DNA of 64,000 nt from Eoetvoesiella caeni. GTDB taxonomy: Bacteria; Pseudomonadota; Gammaproteobacteria; Burkholderiales; Burkholderiaceae_B. Of the stretch, positions 47,275 through 55,857 are shown piece after piece (within the stretch, counting starts at the first letter, position 1; every line of letters starts with the position of its first letter). The DNA lies in the NCBI RefSeq assembly GCF_003315175.1, contig NZ_QNRQ01000012.1:35177-99176 (forward strand), read 5' to 3'. The translations under genes and the position numbers were made by a program. The notes under the pieces were generated by a model, which made no database searches, was not told where the DNA came from, and saw nothing but the letters and a program-made list of their open reading frames with translations.

Positions 47275-47280
47275 GAACCC

Positions 47281-47366
47281 ACTAGCCCCGGGCCTTGTTG
47301 ACGAAAGTCTCCCCCCAGGGACAGACGATAGTAGTAAGTAGCCCCGCCTTGTGCGGGGCTTTCTTC
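47281..47366 (+). ncRNA. Predicted ~85-nt small RNA divergent from the abi gene
   Basis: Transcription from the promoter at 47246-47274 would start near 47281 and stop at the terminator ending near 47366. No convincing frame lies within it. A central segment can fold as GUCU-CCC-CCCA-GGG-AC-AGAC (47307-47326), or as a GAC-GAAA-GUC mini-hairpin just 5' of it. The 5' end (TAGCCCCG at 47283) repeats the 5' arm of the terminator, so alternative pairing or a pseudoknot is possible. Structured RNAs are known near abiF-type genes; here it may act as an RNA antitoxin or guide for the HEPN protein. Existence is supported by promoter plus terminator only. Confidence 0.6.
47340..47366 (+). terminator. 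Intrinsic terminator of the predicted small RNA
   Basis: AGCCCCGC (47340-47347) pairs perfectly with GCGGGGCT (47353-47360) around the loop CTTGT, followed by TTCTTC. The opposite strand lacks a T run after the hairpin, so it works on the plus strand. Confidence 0.75.
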
Positions 47367-47396
47367 ATTGTAACCATCTTGACATCCAATAACCAA
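47367..47396 (-). promoter_or_regulatory. Possible abi promoter reading antisense through the small RNA
   Basis: On the minus strand TTGGTT (47396-47391) and TACAAT (47372-47367) are 18 bases apart. A transcript from here would begin near 47360 and carry a leader fully complementary to the predicted small RNA before the abi start at 47255. The -35 is weak, so this is tentative; read-through from trbI/DUF2274 is the alternative. Confidence 0.35.
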
Positions 47397-47447
47397 TGTG
47401 GCGACGTTTGACGCTCAGGTAGTGCATCACCATAAGAAGAACTGACA

Positions 47448-47708
47448 TCAAGCCGTTCGCGACGATGGCCCAGCCGAAGACACCACCCTGCCCCTATCGC
47501 CCCTCCTAAACCCTCGATCCCCGGCCATGAACGCTTCCAGCATATGCGGAATCAATGTCACGGCATCAACTGCCTCCCCATACGTCTGCGCATGCTGCGC
47601 AGCGTAGCGCTCCAGCTCCGCTTTCAGACTGGCCGGACATGTAAAGGTCACCTTAACGGTTTCAGTCTTGGGCAGCGGCCCCAGCCGCAGCTTTCGGGTG
47701 GTGCTCAT
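47448..47708 (-). CDS. DUF2274 family protein, distal gene of the trb cluster
   Basis: An 86-aa basic protein (TTRKLRLGPLPKTETVKVTF then TCPASLKAELERYA), the small conserved gene found after trbI in Tn4371-like elements. The middle resembles a ribbon-helix-helix DNA-binding fold. The start overlaps the trbI stop by 4 bases. Function is not established. Confidence 0.75.
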   Translation of the reverse strand: MSTTRKLRLGPLPKTETVKVTFTCPASLKAELERYAAQHAQTYGEAVDAVTLIPHMLEAFMAGDRGFRRGDRGRVVSSAGPSSRTA

Positions 47709-49015
47709 TGTGATACTCCCTTGTTGAAGAACAATGGCTGGTATGGCCGCAGCACCAGGTCCCGGTTGACGATGATTCGCACGGGCATTCCTGCGCGAAT
47801 GGTCAGGGTCGGCTGGATGTTCATATTGCGTCGGGTCATTTCCTGGCCGACCTGATTGATGCTGTCCTGGGCGCTGTCGCGCCCGGCGATGATGATGCGG
47901 TCGCCGTCCTGGCGGTTTTCCGGGGCGGCCAGCTCGGCGCCAACACCCAGCAGCGTTGTCAGTACCGCACCGCCAACGATGCGGCCCCAGTGCCAGTCCA
48001 CGTCATCTTCCAAGCCGGCATAGCCCGCCGGGTCGGTGCCGATCAGGTTATCCAGTGTGAGCGAGGACGTGTCAGGCAGGATGACCCGATGCCACACGAC
48101 CTGTACCCGGCTTTGGCCGTAGCTGACCTGGCTGTTGTAACGGCCCAGGATGCGCGAGCCTTGCGGAATCAACAGATACTTGCCGGTCGCGGAGTCATAG
48201 ACGGGTTCTGTGACAGTACCGATGACATCACCCGGAAGATCTGACTTGATGCCTGTCACCAAGGCGGCTGCGATCACCGTACCGGCCATGACCTGATATG
48301 GCGACGCGGGCATTTGCAGGTTGCCAGAATTACGGGTTTCCGCTGAGCCGGATTGCAAGAACGCCTCTTTCTGGTCTTGCCGGTTCTGTGCAGCAGTGGG
48401 ATCGGATGATTGTGCTGCCGTCGAAGCTGGGCCTGCCGCCAGCGGATCAAAGGCGGCCAATGTGTTGTCCATGCCAGGAGCCACAGGCATAGCGTGTGCA
48501 GTCGTCGCCGCAGGTTGTCCAGACTGCCCCTGGCCGGTGCGGAAGAACACCGACGAAGCAGCAGCCGCTTCTGCCTCTTTTCGCCGCGCTTCCCGTTCGG
48601 CAGCTTCAGCATCAACGCCCGGCGGCGCGTACGTGGCGACCGCTGGTTGCTGGCTATTCACAATGGCCGGCCCCAAGTCGCCGGGCAAAGGCGGGCCAAG
48701 TTCCGGCACATCGGGTGGCACTTCTGGTGTTGGCAGCATAGAGTAGTCCGCAGGCAAGGCGTCAAGCCCTTCAGACTTCGATACCCGGTCCACGTTGTAA
48801 AGCTCGGTCTGTGTACCTGCACCGCGTCGCTGGGGTTGCAGCGACCAGATTGTGGCACCCAGCACCGCCACCGACAGCCCACCCACCAGCAAGGCCAAGG
48901 TGCGCCGGTTCAATCGCGTCACAGGCCGGGGCTGGGCGCGCAGCGCCACGGTTTCAGGGAGCACTTTATCGGCCGCTTGTGGCGTGGCTGGATCGGGTGC
49001 GCGTTCCTCACTCAT
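47705..49015 (-). CDS. trbI: Type IV secretion protein TrbI (VirB10-like)
   Basis: A 436-aa protein with a cytoplasmic N-terminus, one transmembrane helix (about residues 38-58, LALLVGGLSVAVLGATIWSL), a Pro-rich periplasmic linker and a C-terminal VirB10 domain (about residues 230-430, with LIPQGSRILGRYNSQVSYGQ). It spans the envelope and forms the core channel with TrbG. It lies two bases after trbG. Confidence 0.92.
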   Translation of the reverse strand: MSEERAPDPATPQAADKVLPETVALRAQPRPVTRLNRRTLALLVGGLSVAVLGATIWSLQPQRRGAGTQTELYNVDRVSKSEGLDALPADYSMLPTPEVPPDVPELGPPLPGDLGPAIVNSQQPAVATYAPPGVDAEAAEREARRKEAEAAAASSVFFRTGQGQSGQPAATTAHAMPVAPGMDNTLAAFDPLAAGPASTAAQSSDPTAAQNRQDQKEAFLQSGSAETRNSGNLQMPASPYQVMAGTVIAAALVTGIKSDLPGDVIGTVTEPVYDSATGKYLLIPQGSRILGRYNSQVSYGQSRVQVVWHRVILPDTSSLTLDNLIGTDPAGYAGLEDDVDWHWGRIVGGAVLTTLLGVGAELAAPENRQDGDRIIIAGRDSAQDSINQVGQEMTRRNMNIQPTLTIRAGMPVRIIVNRDLVLRPYQPLFFNKGVSQ

Positions 49016-49017
49016 GT

Positions 49018-50010
49018 TCAGTTCCTCCGCGTCACACCATCAGTGCGTTCAATGCGCACCACGTCACCCCGATCACCGCCCAGGCGCAGTTCAGCCGCAC
49101 CAAAGAGCCGATCCACGATGTAGTACGGTGAGCGGAAGCGGTAATTCACCAGTTGGCCGTCGCCTTCAGCGCCGATCACAAAGAGCGGAGGCAACTCTCC
49201 TTGCTCGATGCCAGCCGGAAACTGGATATAGACCTTCTGCCCATCATCAAAGGCCCGCAGCGGCTTCCAAGGTGGATTACTGCCGCTGACGGCATAGCGG
49301 AAACGCAGATGTTCCAGCGCCACCCCACTATCAACAGGCGCACCGGCGTGCGCTGCCTGATTCTGGCGCTGCAAGGCCAGCATCTGATCCTTTGGATACT
49401 CCCAAGATACCGACGCCATCCACGTCTTTTCGGTGGAAGTCAGTTCCAGCAGATAGGTGCGGCGGCTGGTGGTGATGACCAGGTTCGTCTTCAGACCTGA
49501 CCGAATCGGCTTGACCAGCACGTTCACGCGCAAGTCAGCGCCGCTGCCGCTGGAGGTGTCCCCAACAATCCAGCGCACGGTGTCACCGGCGGCAACCGTG
49601 ACCAGTTCCTCCCCTGGCTGCAGCGCGATCACCGTCACGCGGCCCACGCCGGTATAGACCTGATAGAGTGCTCCGTCGCTATAGGGCCAGACCTGAATGG
49701 CATTGACGTAACCCTCGCGGGTCGGCGCAACGCGAGCCTCGGCATTGGCGCGAGATACCCGCACGGTTTCATCGGCGGGTTCAGGCGTGGACGTGCCGCC
49801 CTCCGTACCCGGCAAGGGTTTCAATTGCGCCGGCAGTGCCAGGGGTTCAGGCACAGCGATCACTTCGACCGGGCTAGGCGGCTCGGGCAGCAGTTCAGCC
49901 TGTACCGGCTCATCGAGCGAGATGGCCGGTGGCGGCTTGCCCTGTGTGGCGCAGCCCGCCAGGGCAAGCAGGGCCAACGGAAAAGCGTAAAAGCGCAAAG
50001 ACGGCATCAT
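49018..50010 (-). CDS. trbG: Type IV secretion protein TrbG (VirB9-like lipoprotein)
   Basis: A 330-aa outer-membrane core-complex subunit. The signal peptide has a lipobox LALAGC with Cys near residue 19. A VirB9-type beta domain occupies the C-terminal half (FRYAVSGSNPPWKPLRAFDD, then KVYIQFPAGI). Two adjacent ATGs (50010 and 50007) are possible starts; the first overlaps the trbF stop. Confidence 0.92.
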   Translation of the reverse strand: MMPSLRFYAFPLALLALAGCATQGKPPPAISLDEPVQAELLPEPPSPVEVIAVPEPLALPAQLKPLPGTEGGTSTPEPADETVRVSRANAEARVAPTREGYVNAIQVWPYSDGALYQVYTGVGRVTVIALQPGEELVTVAAGDTVRWIVGDTSSGSGADLRVNVLVKPIRSGLKTNLVITTSRRTYLLELTSTEKTWMASVSWEYPKDQMLALQRQNQAAHAGAPVDSGVALEHLRFRYAVSGSNPPWKPLRAFDDGQKVYIQFPAGIEQGELPPLFVIGAEGDGQLVNYRFRSPYYIVDRLFGAAELRLGGDRGDVVRIERTDGVTRRN

Positions 50011-50711
50011 CGCTGTGCTCCTTCAGAAGAATCAAGTTCACGGCTCCACGACAGGCCATTGACGTAAAGCCCCAGGGGGTTCTTGCGCAAACGCGCTTCG
50101 GTGCGCGGCGGCTGATGCACGATGGACACCACCGCTGTCCAACGCTCCAGACCTGCGGATGCGCCATTGACGTAGCGGCGTTCTGTCCAGCGCACGTTGA
50201 AGGACGTGTCGCTCGCCCGCACGACACTCGTGATCTGCACCGTCACGGACTCTTTGCCAATGCGGGTAAAGGGATCATTCACCCGTGCGTAGTCATTCAG
50301 CACAGCGGCCCCCTTGTCCGTGGTGTAGTCGTAGGCGTCCAGCCAGTTCTGGCGCACCACGACGGGGTCGATGGAGAGCGAGCGCACCAACGTGATGAAG
50401 CGGGCAATATGGTGGGCGGTTTGTGCATCGTTGGGCCGGTACGGCGAAGCCGCCTCCCCAACGGCCCGCACCTGGCCGGCGTTATCCACCTCCACGACAT
50501 AGGGCGTGACGATGGACTGCATCGAGCGCCACACCAGACCGCTGGCCATGAGCAGCGCCAACAACAGGCAGCCAAAGGCCATCAACCGCCAGTTCCTGGC
50601 CTGCACCCGCGCCGAGCCGATACGGTCGTCCCAGACCTGGGCGGCGGATTGGTAAGGTGTGGCGGGTTGCGGAGATTCGGCATAACGCACCAGCGGTCGT
50701 TTGAAACGCAT
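50007..50711 (-). CDS. trbF: Type IV secretion protein TrbF (VirB8-like)
   Basis: A 234-aa inner-membrane protein with one transmembrane helix (about residues 43-62, WRLMAFGCLLLALLMASGLV) and a periplasmic VirB8 domain (VVVRQNWLDAYDYTTDKGAA; FNVRWTERRYVNGA). It nucleates the channel. It lies 11 bases after trbL. Confidence 0.92.
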   Translation of the reverse strand: MRFKRPLVRYAESPQPATPYQSAAQVWDDRIGSARVQARNWRLMAFGCLLLALLMASGLVWRSMQSIVTPYVVEVDNAGQVRAVGEAASPYRPNDAQTAHHIARFITLVRSLSIDPVVVRQNWLDAYDYTTDKGAAVLNDYARVNDPFTRIGKESVTVQITSVVRASDTSFNVRWTERRYVNGASAGLERWTAVVSIVHQPPRTEARLRKNPLGLYVNGLSWSRELDSSEGAQR

Positions 50712-50722
50712 GAGGGTTCCCC

Positions 50723-51973
50723 TTATGAATCGGAATCACGCAGGCTTGGGCCTTGGCCCGCGCCGCCGCCATCCCCACCGCGCAGCGCGTGGGCAGTGGT
50801 CGTGGCGGCTTGCGTCAGTTGTTGTCGGCGGTGCAGGCGCTTAGCCCATGCCGGTTGGGCAGGGGCGCTGGCTGTCTCGGTGGACGCTCCACCGGATGCG
50901 CTTGCCTCGGCACCAGAAGCAGGGGTTGCCCCCGCCGCTCCTTTAAGGCCACCACCCGCCGCTGCACCCGTCTGAAAAGCAGACCGGATGCTGCCCGCGC
51001 TCGAACCGATGGATCGAGCCGCGCCGGAAGCCATGCGGGCGGCGCCCGGAACCATGCGTGCCCCCGCCGCCACCGCCCCACCCACTCCCGTGGCGGCTGC
51101 ACCGATGGCAACAGCAGTTCCAACCGCACCCACGGCGGCACCGGCCATGGAGCCTGCGCCCAACTGCGGGCCGCCGGAAACGAGCCCCGTCGCGATGCCC
51201 GGCCCGAAGATCCCCAACGCCAACAAAGAGAGCGACGCCAGCATGATGACCAGCGCATAGTCGACGGACGGCTCTTCGGGATGTACCTGGAACTCAGAAA
51301 ACAAGCCGCTACCAATACCGACAATCACAGCCAGCACCAGCACCTTGACGCCGGAGGACACCACATTGCCCAGTACCTTCTCGGCAAGAAATGAGGTCTT
51401 ATTCCAGAGTGCAAAAGGCACCAGCACGAAGCCGGCAAGCGTGGTCAGCTTGAACTCGATCAAGGTCACGAAAAGCTGAATCGCCAGCACGAAGAAACTC
51501 AGCACCACCACCATCCAGGCGAGAAACATCACCACGATTGGGTCGATATTGGTGAACACCTCGGGAAATCCTGCCATGTCGCCGATTTGTTCCAAAATGG
51601 GCGCGGCGGCATCAATACCAGTTTTCGCCAGCCGTCCCGGCTGCAAGAAGTTGCCCATCGTGAGCGACGAGCCTGAAGCGATCAGGCCCAGCCCAGCGAA
51701 AGAACGGAACAGGATGCCAGCCAGCACATTGAAGTTGCCGATGATGTAGGCAAATGCCCCGACATAAAGTACCTTGCGCAGCAGCTTGGCGATCACGTCG
51801 TCGCCCTGGCCACTGGCATGATTCATCGCCCAGAACAGGCCGGCCAGCGTCATGTCGATCACGATGAGCGTAGCAGTGAGAAACGCCACATCGCCTTGCA
51901 GCAGCCCGAACCCCGAGTCGATGTACTGCGCAAAGGTAGCGAGAAAACGGTCGATCACCGCCACGTCATTCAT
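50723..51973 (-). CDS. trbL: Type IV secretion protein TrbL (VirB6-like)
   Basis: A 416-aa polytopic membrane protein of the TrbL/VirB6 family with several hydrophobic segments in the first 280 residues (FLAWMVVVLSFFVLAIQLFV; LTTLAGFVLVPFALWNKTSF). The C-terminal third is a low-complexity Ala/Gly-rich tail. It forms part of the inner-membrane pore. Confidence 0.92.
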   Translation of the reverse strand: MNDVAVIDRFLATFAQYIDSGFGLLQGDVAFLTATLIVIDMTLAGLFWAMNHASGQGDDVIAKLLRKVLYVGAFAYIIGNFNVLAGILFRSFAGLGLIASGSSLTMGNFLQPGRLAKTGIDAAAPILEQIGDMAGFPEVFTNIDPIVVMFLAWMVVVLSFFVLAIQLFVTLIEFKLTTLAGFVLVPFALWNKTSFLAEKVLGNVVSSGVKVLVLAVIVGIGSGLFSEFQVHPEEPSVDYALVIMLASLSLLALGIFGPGIATGLVSGGPQLGAGSMAGAAVGAVGTAVAIGAAATGVGGAVAAGARMVPGAARMASGAARSIGSSAGSIRSAFQTGAAAGGGLKGAAGATPASGAEASASGGASTETASAPAQPAWAKRLHRRQQLTQAATTTAHALRGGDGGGAGQGPSLRDSDS

Positions 51974-51989
51974 GGTTCAAGCGCTCCGA

Positions 51990-52730
51990 TCAGTTGCCGT
52001 AGAAATTCACGGCTTGCGGCGTATACGGCGTGCCGCTGCCCTGAAAGCGCTGGCGCACTTCACGGGCGCGCTCGGTCGCCGCCGCCTGGCGTGCCAGCTC
52101 CAATGAGGCGGCGCGGTCCTGGGTGATCTGAAGCTGTTGCGCCTGGATGTCCTGCTTGGCCTGCAAGGCCAGAAGCTGGTTGGTCGCTTGCATAGCCTGC
52201 AACGCGCCTTGCGCCGACTGGCTTTGATTCACCAGATCGGCCAGCGTGCTTTCATCGTCGCGCAGGTTCTGCGAGGCTTGGGCCTGCACCCGCATGGCGG
52301 TATGCAGGCCATTCAACGTATTCTTCCAGCGCTCACGGGCATCCTGAGCCATGCTGTCGCCGCTCACAGTGGCGGCATACTGGTCGGGATACAAGCGCGC
52401 AAACTCCTGATCCATATTCGCCACCTCGTAACTGAGCCCTTGCGCCTCGCCGATCAGGCGCTCGGTGGCGGCAAGCGTGGTGCGCAGACGGTTGACGACA
52501 TTGAAATCCAGGCTCGCCAGATTGCGGGCCTGATTCATCAACATCTGGGCCTCGTTCTGAAGCTGGTTGATCTGGTTGTTGATCTGCTGCAGTGTACGAA
52601 CGGCGGTCAGCGTGTTCTGCGTATAGTTGGATGGGTCAAAGACCGTTTTCCAGGCCCAAGCGGGCGAAGCGGTGAGTAATGACGCCGAAAGAACGGCAGC
52701 AAGCGATACAGATAGCATGCGAGTTTTCAT
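51990..52730 (-). CDS. trbJ: Type IV secretion protein TrbJ (VirB5-like)
   Basis: A 246-aa periplasmic protein with a Sec signal peptide (LSVSLAAVLSASLLTASPAW, cleavage near AWA). It has long helices rich in Gln/Asn (LQQINNQINQLQNEAQMLMN), as in TrbJ/VirB5. It is a minor pilus component. It overlaps the trbE stop by 4 bases. Confidence 0.9.
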   Translation of the reverse strand: MKTRMLSVSLAAVLSASLLTASPAWAWKTVFDPSNYTQNTLTAVRTLQQINNQINQLQNEAQMLMNQARNLASLDFNVVNRLRTTLAATERLIGEAQGLSYEVANMDQEFARLYPDQYAATVSGDSMAQDARERWKNTLNGLHTAMRVQAQASQNLRDDESTLADLVNQSQSAQGALQAMQATNQLLALQAKQDIQAQQLQITQDRAASLELARQAAATERAREVRQRFQGSGTPYTPQAVNFYGN

Positions 52731-55186
52731 AGCAGATTCTCCTGTAGGTGAGAAGCAACGGCAGTGACTGAAGGTGCGAAGCCGGGAAACTCGGGCAACA
52801 GGTTGGCGGCCCAGTCCAGACCGCGATGGCGCAACCAGGCATCCGCAAAGCCAGGTACGCCGGCGTCCAGCAGGATGCGGTCGATGTCGCGCTGATCCTG
52901 CGGGGTGGATGCCCCCGCAAAGGCCAGCGTGGCCGGCCCGAGGTCAAGATCGAACAGGCGGTTGCCCAGACGCGACTGGTAGTAGTAGTCGCGCTTGGGT
53001 TGGGCGGTGGCCACAATCTCGATCTGTCGGGTGTTCAGGCCGAAGCCTTCATAGATCGTGCGAATCTGCGGCTCCGTTGCCTGCGGGTTGGGCAAGAAGA
53101 TGCGGCTCGCGCAGCTTTCGATAATCGCTGGCGCAATGCTCGAATCCTTGATGTCGGCCAGCGACTGCGTAGCAAAGATCACCGAGACATTTTTCTTGCG
53201 CAGGGTCTTCAACCACTGACGGATACGGGCGGCAAAAGACGGTTCATCCAAAAACAGCCATGCCTCATCCAGAATCAGAAGGGTTGGCGCGCCATCAAAG
53301 CGTTCGTCAAACCTTGCGAACAGATAGCGCAGCACCGCCTGCACGGCGGCGGGGCTGTGCATCAGCTCTTCCATCTCGAAGCCCTGCACGTCAGCCATAC
53401 CCAGCCGGTCATGGTCAGCGTCCAGCAACTTGCCGTGCGCACCGCCCAGCACATAGGGCGCAAGCGCCTGGCGCAGCGTGTTCGATTGCAGCAGTACGGA
53501 AAAGCCCGTCAACGTGCGCTGCTCCACCGGCGCACCCGCCAGACTCCCCAGCGCCGACCAGATGGCAGCCTTGTCGTCGGGGCTGACGGCCATACCCTCG
53601 TGCAGCAAGCGGCCCTCAATCCATTCCGCCGCCCAGGTGCGGTAGCCTTCATGGTCGATGCGTGCCAGCGGCTGAAAGGCGATCTCGCCATCATTGCCAA
53701 GGTCATAGTGCTCGCCCGCCAGACCTAAAATGGTGGCGCGCATCGAGCGGCCCATGTCAAAAGCGAAGATGCGCGAACCGGGATACCGGCGAAATTGCTT
53801 GGCCAGGACGGCCAGCAATACCGACTTGCCCATGCCAGTCGGCCCGGCAACCAGGGTATGGCCCACATCGCCAATATGCGTCACCAGCCGGAATGGCGTC
53901 GCGCCTTCTGTGCGCGTGACAATGAGCGGCGGCCCATCCAGATGCTCATTTTTCTGTGGCCCGGCCCACACCGCAGACACTGGCATCATATGGGCCAGAT
54001 TCAATGTAGACACAATGGGTTGCCGCACGTTGGCATAGGCATTGCCGGGAATGGAGGACAACCAGGCATCCACAGCGTTCAAGGTCTCGGGAATCGTCAC
54101 AAAGCCCCTGCCCTGAATGACGCGCTCAATCATGCGCAGTTTTTCATCGGCCACGGCGGGGTCGGTGTCCAGCACCGCCACGGTGGTAGTGACATACCCG
54201 AAGGCAACTTGGTCGCTGCCCAACTCCTGCAAGGCGGCGTCCGCATCGGCGGCCTTGTTGCTGGCATCGGTATCAACCAGCGGTGACTCCTGCTGGAAAA
54301 TCGTTTCCCGGAGCAGCGCCACAACGTTCTTGCGCTTGGCGAACCATTGACGGCGTAGGCGGCGCAGCTCCTTTTCCGCCTCGGCTTTGTCCATACAGAT
54401 AAAGCGCGTACTCCAGCGATAAGCAAAGCCAAGCCGGTTCAGGTCATCCAAAATGCCCGGCCAGGTGGAAGTCGGAAAGCCTCGCACCGACACCACCCGC
54501 AGATGCGCATCACCCAGCGTCGGAGCCAGCCCACCCACCAACGCGGAGTCAGTCAGTAGTGCATCAAGGTGAAACGGAACTTCCGGTACGCCGATGCGGT
54601 AACGCCGTGTCGAGATGGTGGAATGCAGGTAGGTCAGCGTCTGGCCGTCACCCAGCCAGGAAATTTCCGGCATCACACCATCGAGCAGATCAAAGACGCG
54701 ATCCGTTTCCGCTACGAAGGCAGCCAGCCGTTCGCGCCAGTCCACCCCTTCTGCCGGACGATTCTCATAGAGCATTCCCGCTGCGCGGGCGCGGGATTCC
54801 TCGGGCGGGAGAAACACGAGCGTCAGGTGATAGGCGCTCTCGAAGTGATGCCCGGCCTCTTCGAAGGCAGCACGGCGCTCCTGATCGACCAGCCAGGACA
54901 GGCTTTCAGGAAAGTCCGAATGGGGATAGTCTGCCGCTGGACGACGCTCGGCCTCGATAAAAAGCGCCCAGCCCGACCCCAGACGGCGCAACGCATTATT
55001 CAAGCGGGCAGAAGTCGCGATCAGCTCACCTTGGATGGCGCTATCCAGATCCGGCCCGCGAAAGCATGACGTGCGCTGAAATGATCCATCCTTGTTCAGC
55101 ACCACACCGGGCGCGATCAATCCGGCCCAGGGCAGCCAGTCGGCGAGCAATGCGGGGCGCTGACGATATTCGGCAAGGTTCAGCAT
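52727..55186 (-). CDS. trbE: Type IV secretion ATPase TrbE (VirB4-like)
   Basis: An 819-aa ATPase with a CagE/TrbE/VirB N-terminal domain and a C-terminal motor domain. Walker A is VAGPTGMGKSVLLAVLAKQF near residue 445 and Walker B is LLILDEAWLFLDEP near residue 640. It energises pilus assembly and substrate transfer. Full family length. Confidence 0.95.
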   Translation of the reverse strand: MLNLAEYRQRPALLADWLPWAGLIAPGVVLNKDGSFQRTSCFRGPDLDSAIQGELIATSARLNNALRRLGSGWALFIEAERRPAADYPHSDFPESLSWLVDQERRAAFEEAGHHFESAYHLTLVFLPPEESRARAAGMLYENRPAEGVDWRERLAAFVAETDRVFDLLDGVMPEISWLGDGQTLTYLHSTISTRRYRIGVPEVPFHLDALLTDSALVGGLAPTLGDAHLRVVSVRGFPTSTWPGILDDLNRLGFAYRWSTRFICMDKAEAEKELRRLRRQWFAKRKNVVALLRETIFQQESPLVDTDASNKAADADAALQELGSDQVAFGYVTTTVAVLDTDPAVADEKLRMIERVIQGRGFVTIPETLNAVDAWLSSIPGNAYANVRQPIVSTLNLAHMMPVSAVWAGPQKNEHLDGPPLIVTRTEGATPFRLVTHIGDVGHTLVAGPTGMGKSVLLAVLAKQFRRYPGSRIFAFDMGRSMRATILGLAGEHYDLGNDGEIAFQPLARIDHEGYRTWAAEWIEGRLLHEGMAVSPDDKAAIWSALGSLAGAPVEQRTLTGFSVLLQSNTLRQALAPYVLGGAHGKLLDADHDRLGMADVQGFEMEELMHSPAAVQAVLRYLFARFDERFDGAPTLLILDEAWLFLDEPSFAARIRQWLKTLRKKNVSVIFATQSLADIKDSSIAPAIIESCASRIFLPNPQATEPQIRTIYEGFGLNTRQIEIVATAQPKRDYYYQSRLGNRLFDLDLGPATLAFAGASTPQDQRDIDRILLDAGVPGFADAWLRHRGLDWAANLLPEFPGFAPSVTAVASHLQENLL

Positions 55187-55198
55187 GGCATCATCTCC

Positions 55199-55483
55199 TC
55201 ACACATCCAACAGCGTTTTATGTTTGATGTGGCGGGCAAAAACCTGCATGAACTGCGGGTCAACACGCGCGCCCCATACCGCCAGGGAATGGCCAACGAT
55301 CCAGAGCACCACACCTGGAATCCATAGTTGCAAGCCCAGCCCCACGGCAGCGGCCAGCGTGCCGTTTGCAATCGCCACGGTACGCGGTGCGCCGCCCATC
55401 AAAATCGGTTCAGTCAGCGAACGATGCAGCGGCACCTCAAACCCAGCGGCGAAGCTGGGAGCGCCTTCGATGTCCGTATTCAT
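55199..55483 (-). CDS. trbD: Type IV secretion protein TrbD (VirB3-like)
   Basis: A 94-aa membrane protein with the VirB3 pattern: an N-terminal PLHRSLTEPILMGGAPR motif followed by a hydrophobic hairpin (about residues 37-70). It lies 12 bases before trbE and overlaps trbC by 4 bases. Confidence 0.9.
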   Translation of the reverse strand: MNTDIEGAPSFAAGFEVPLHRSLTEPILMGGAPRTVAIANGTLAAAVGLGLQLWIPGVVLWIVGHSLAVWGARVDPQFMQVFARHIKHKTLLDV

Positions 55484-55857
55484 ACGACGGCCCCGCCGGA
55501 GAATGAAAAGAACGACAAAAAGAACGACGATGCGGCAAACGCGATGGACAGGCCGAAGACGATTTGAATCAGCTTGCGAAAGCCGCCGCTGGTGTCACCA
55601 AAGGCGAGTGCCAGACCCGTGGCGATAATGATGATGACAGCCACGATGCGCGCCACCGGCCCCTGTATGGACTCCAGAATGGATTGCAGTGGCCCCTCCC
55701 AGGGCATGGAGGAACCAGCAGCCTGCGCTGCACCAGCCGCCGACATCAGCAGTACGGCCAGCAGCAGCCCTTGCACCACAGGGTGGGCAAGGCGACGCCA
55801 CCGCGTCACAGCGACAAGGGGAACAATGCACATACGGAAGGCATTAACAGACGTCAT
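55480..55857 (-). CDS. trbC: Conjugal pilin TrbC (VirB2-like)
   Basis: A 125-aa prepilin with a long signal region (about residues 27-47, VVQGLLLAVLLMSAAGAAQA) and two further hydrophobic helices (RIVAVIIIIATGLALAFGD; FGLSIAFAASSFFLSFF). This is the TrbC/VirB2 layout of the conjugative pilus subunit. It overlaps trbB by 4 bases. Confidence 0.9.
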   Translation of the reverse strand: MTSVNAFRMCIVPLVAVTRWRRLAHPVVQGLLLAVLLMSAAGAAQAAGSSMPWEGPLQSILESIQGPVARIVAVIIIIATGLALAFGDTSGGFRKLIQIVFGLSIAFAASSFFLSFFSFSGGAVV

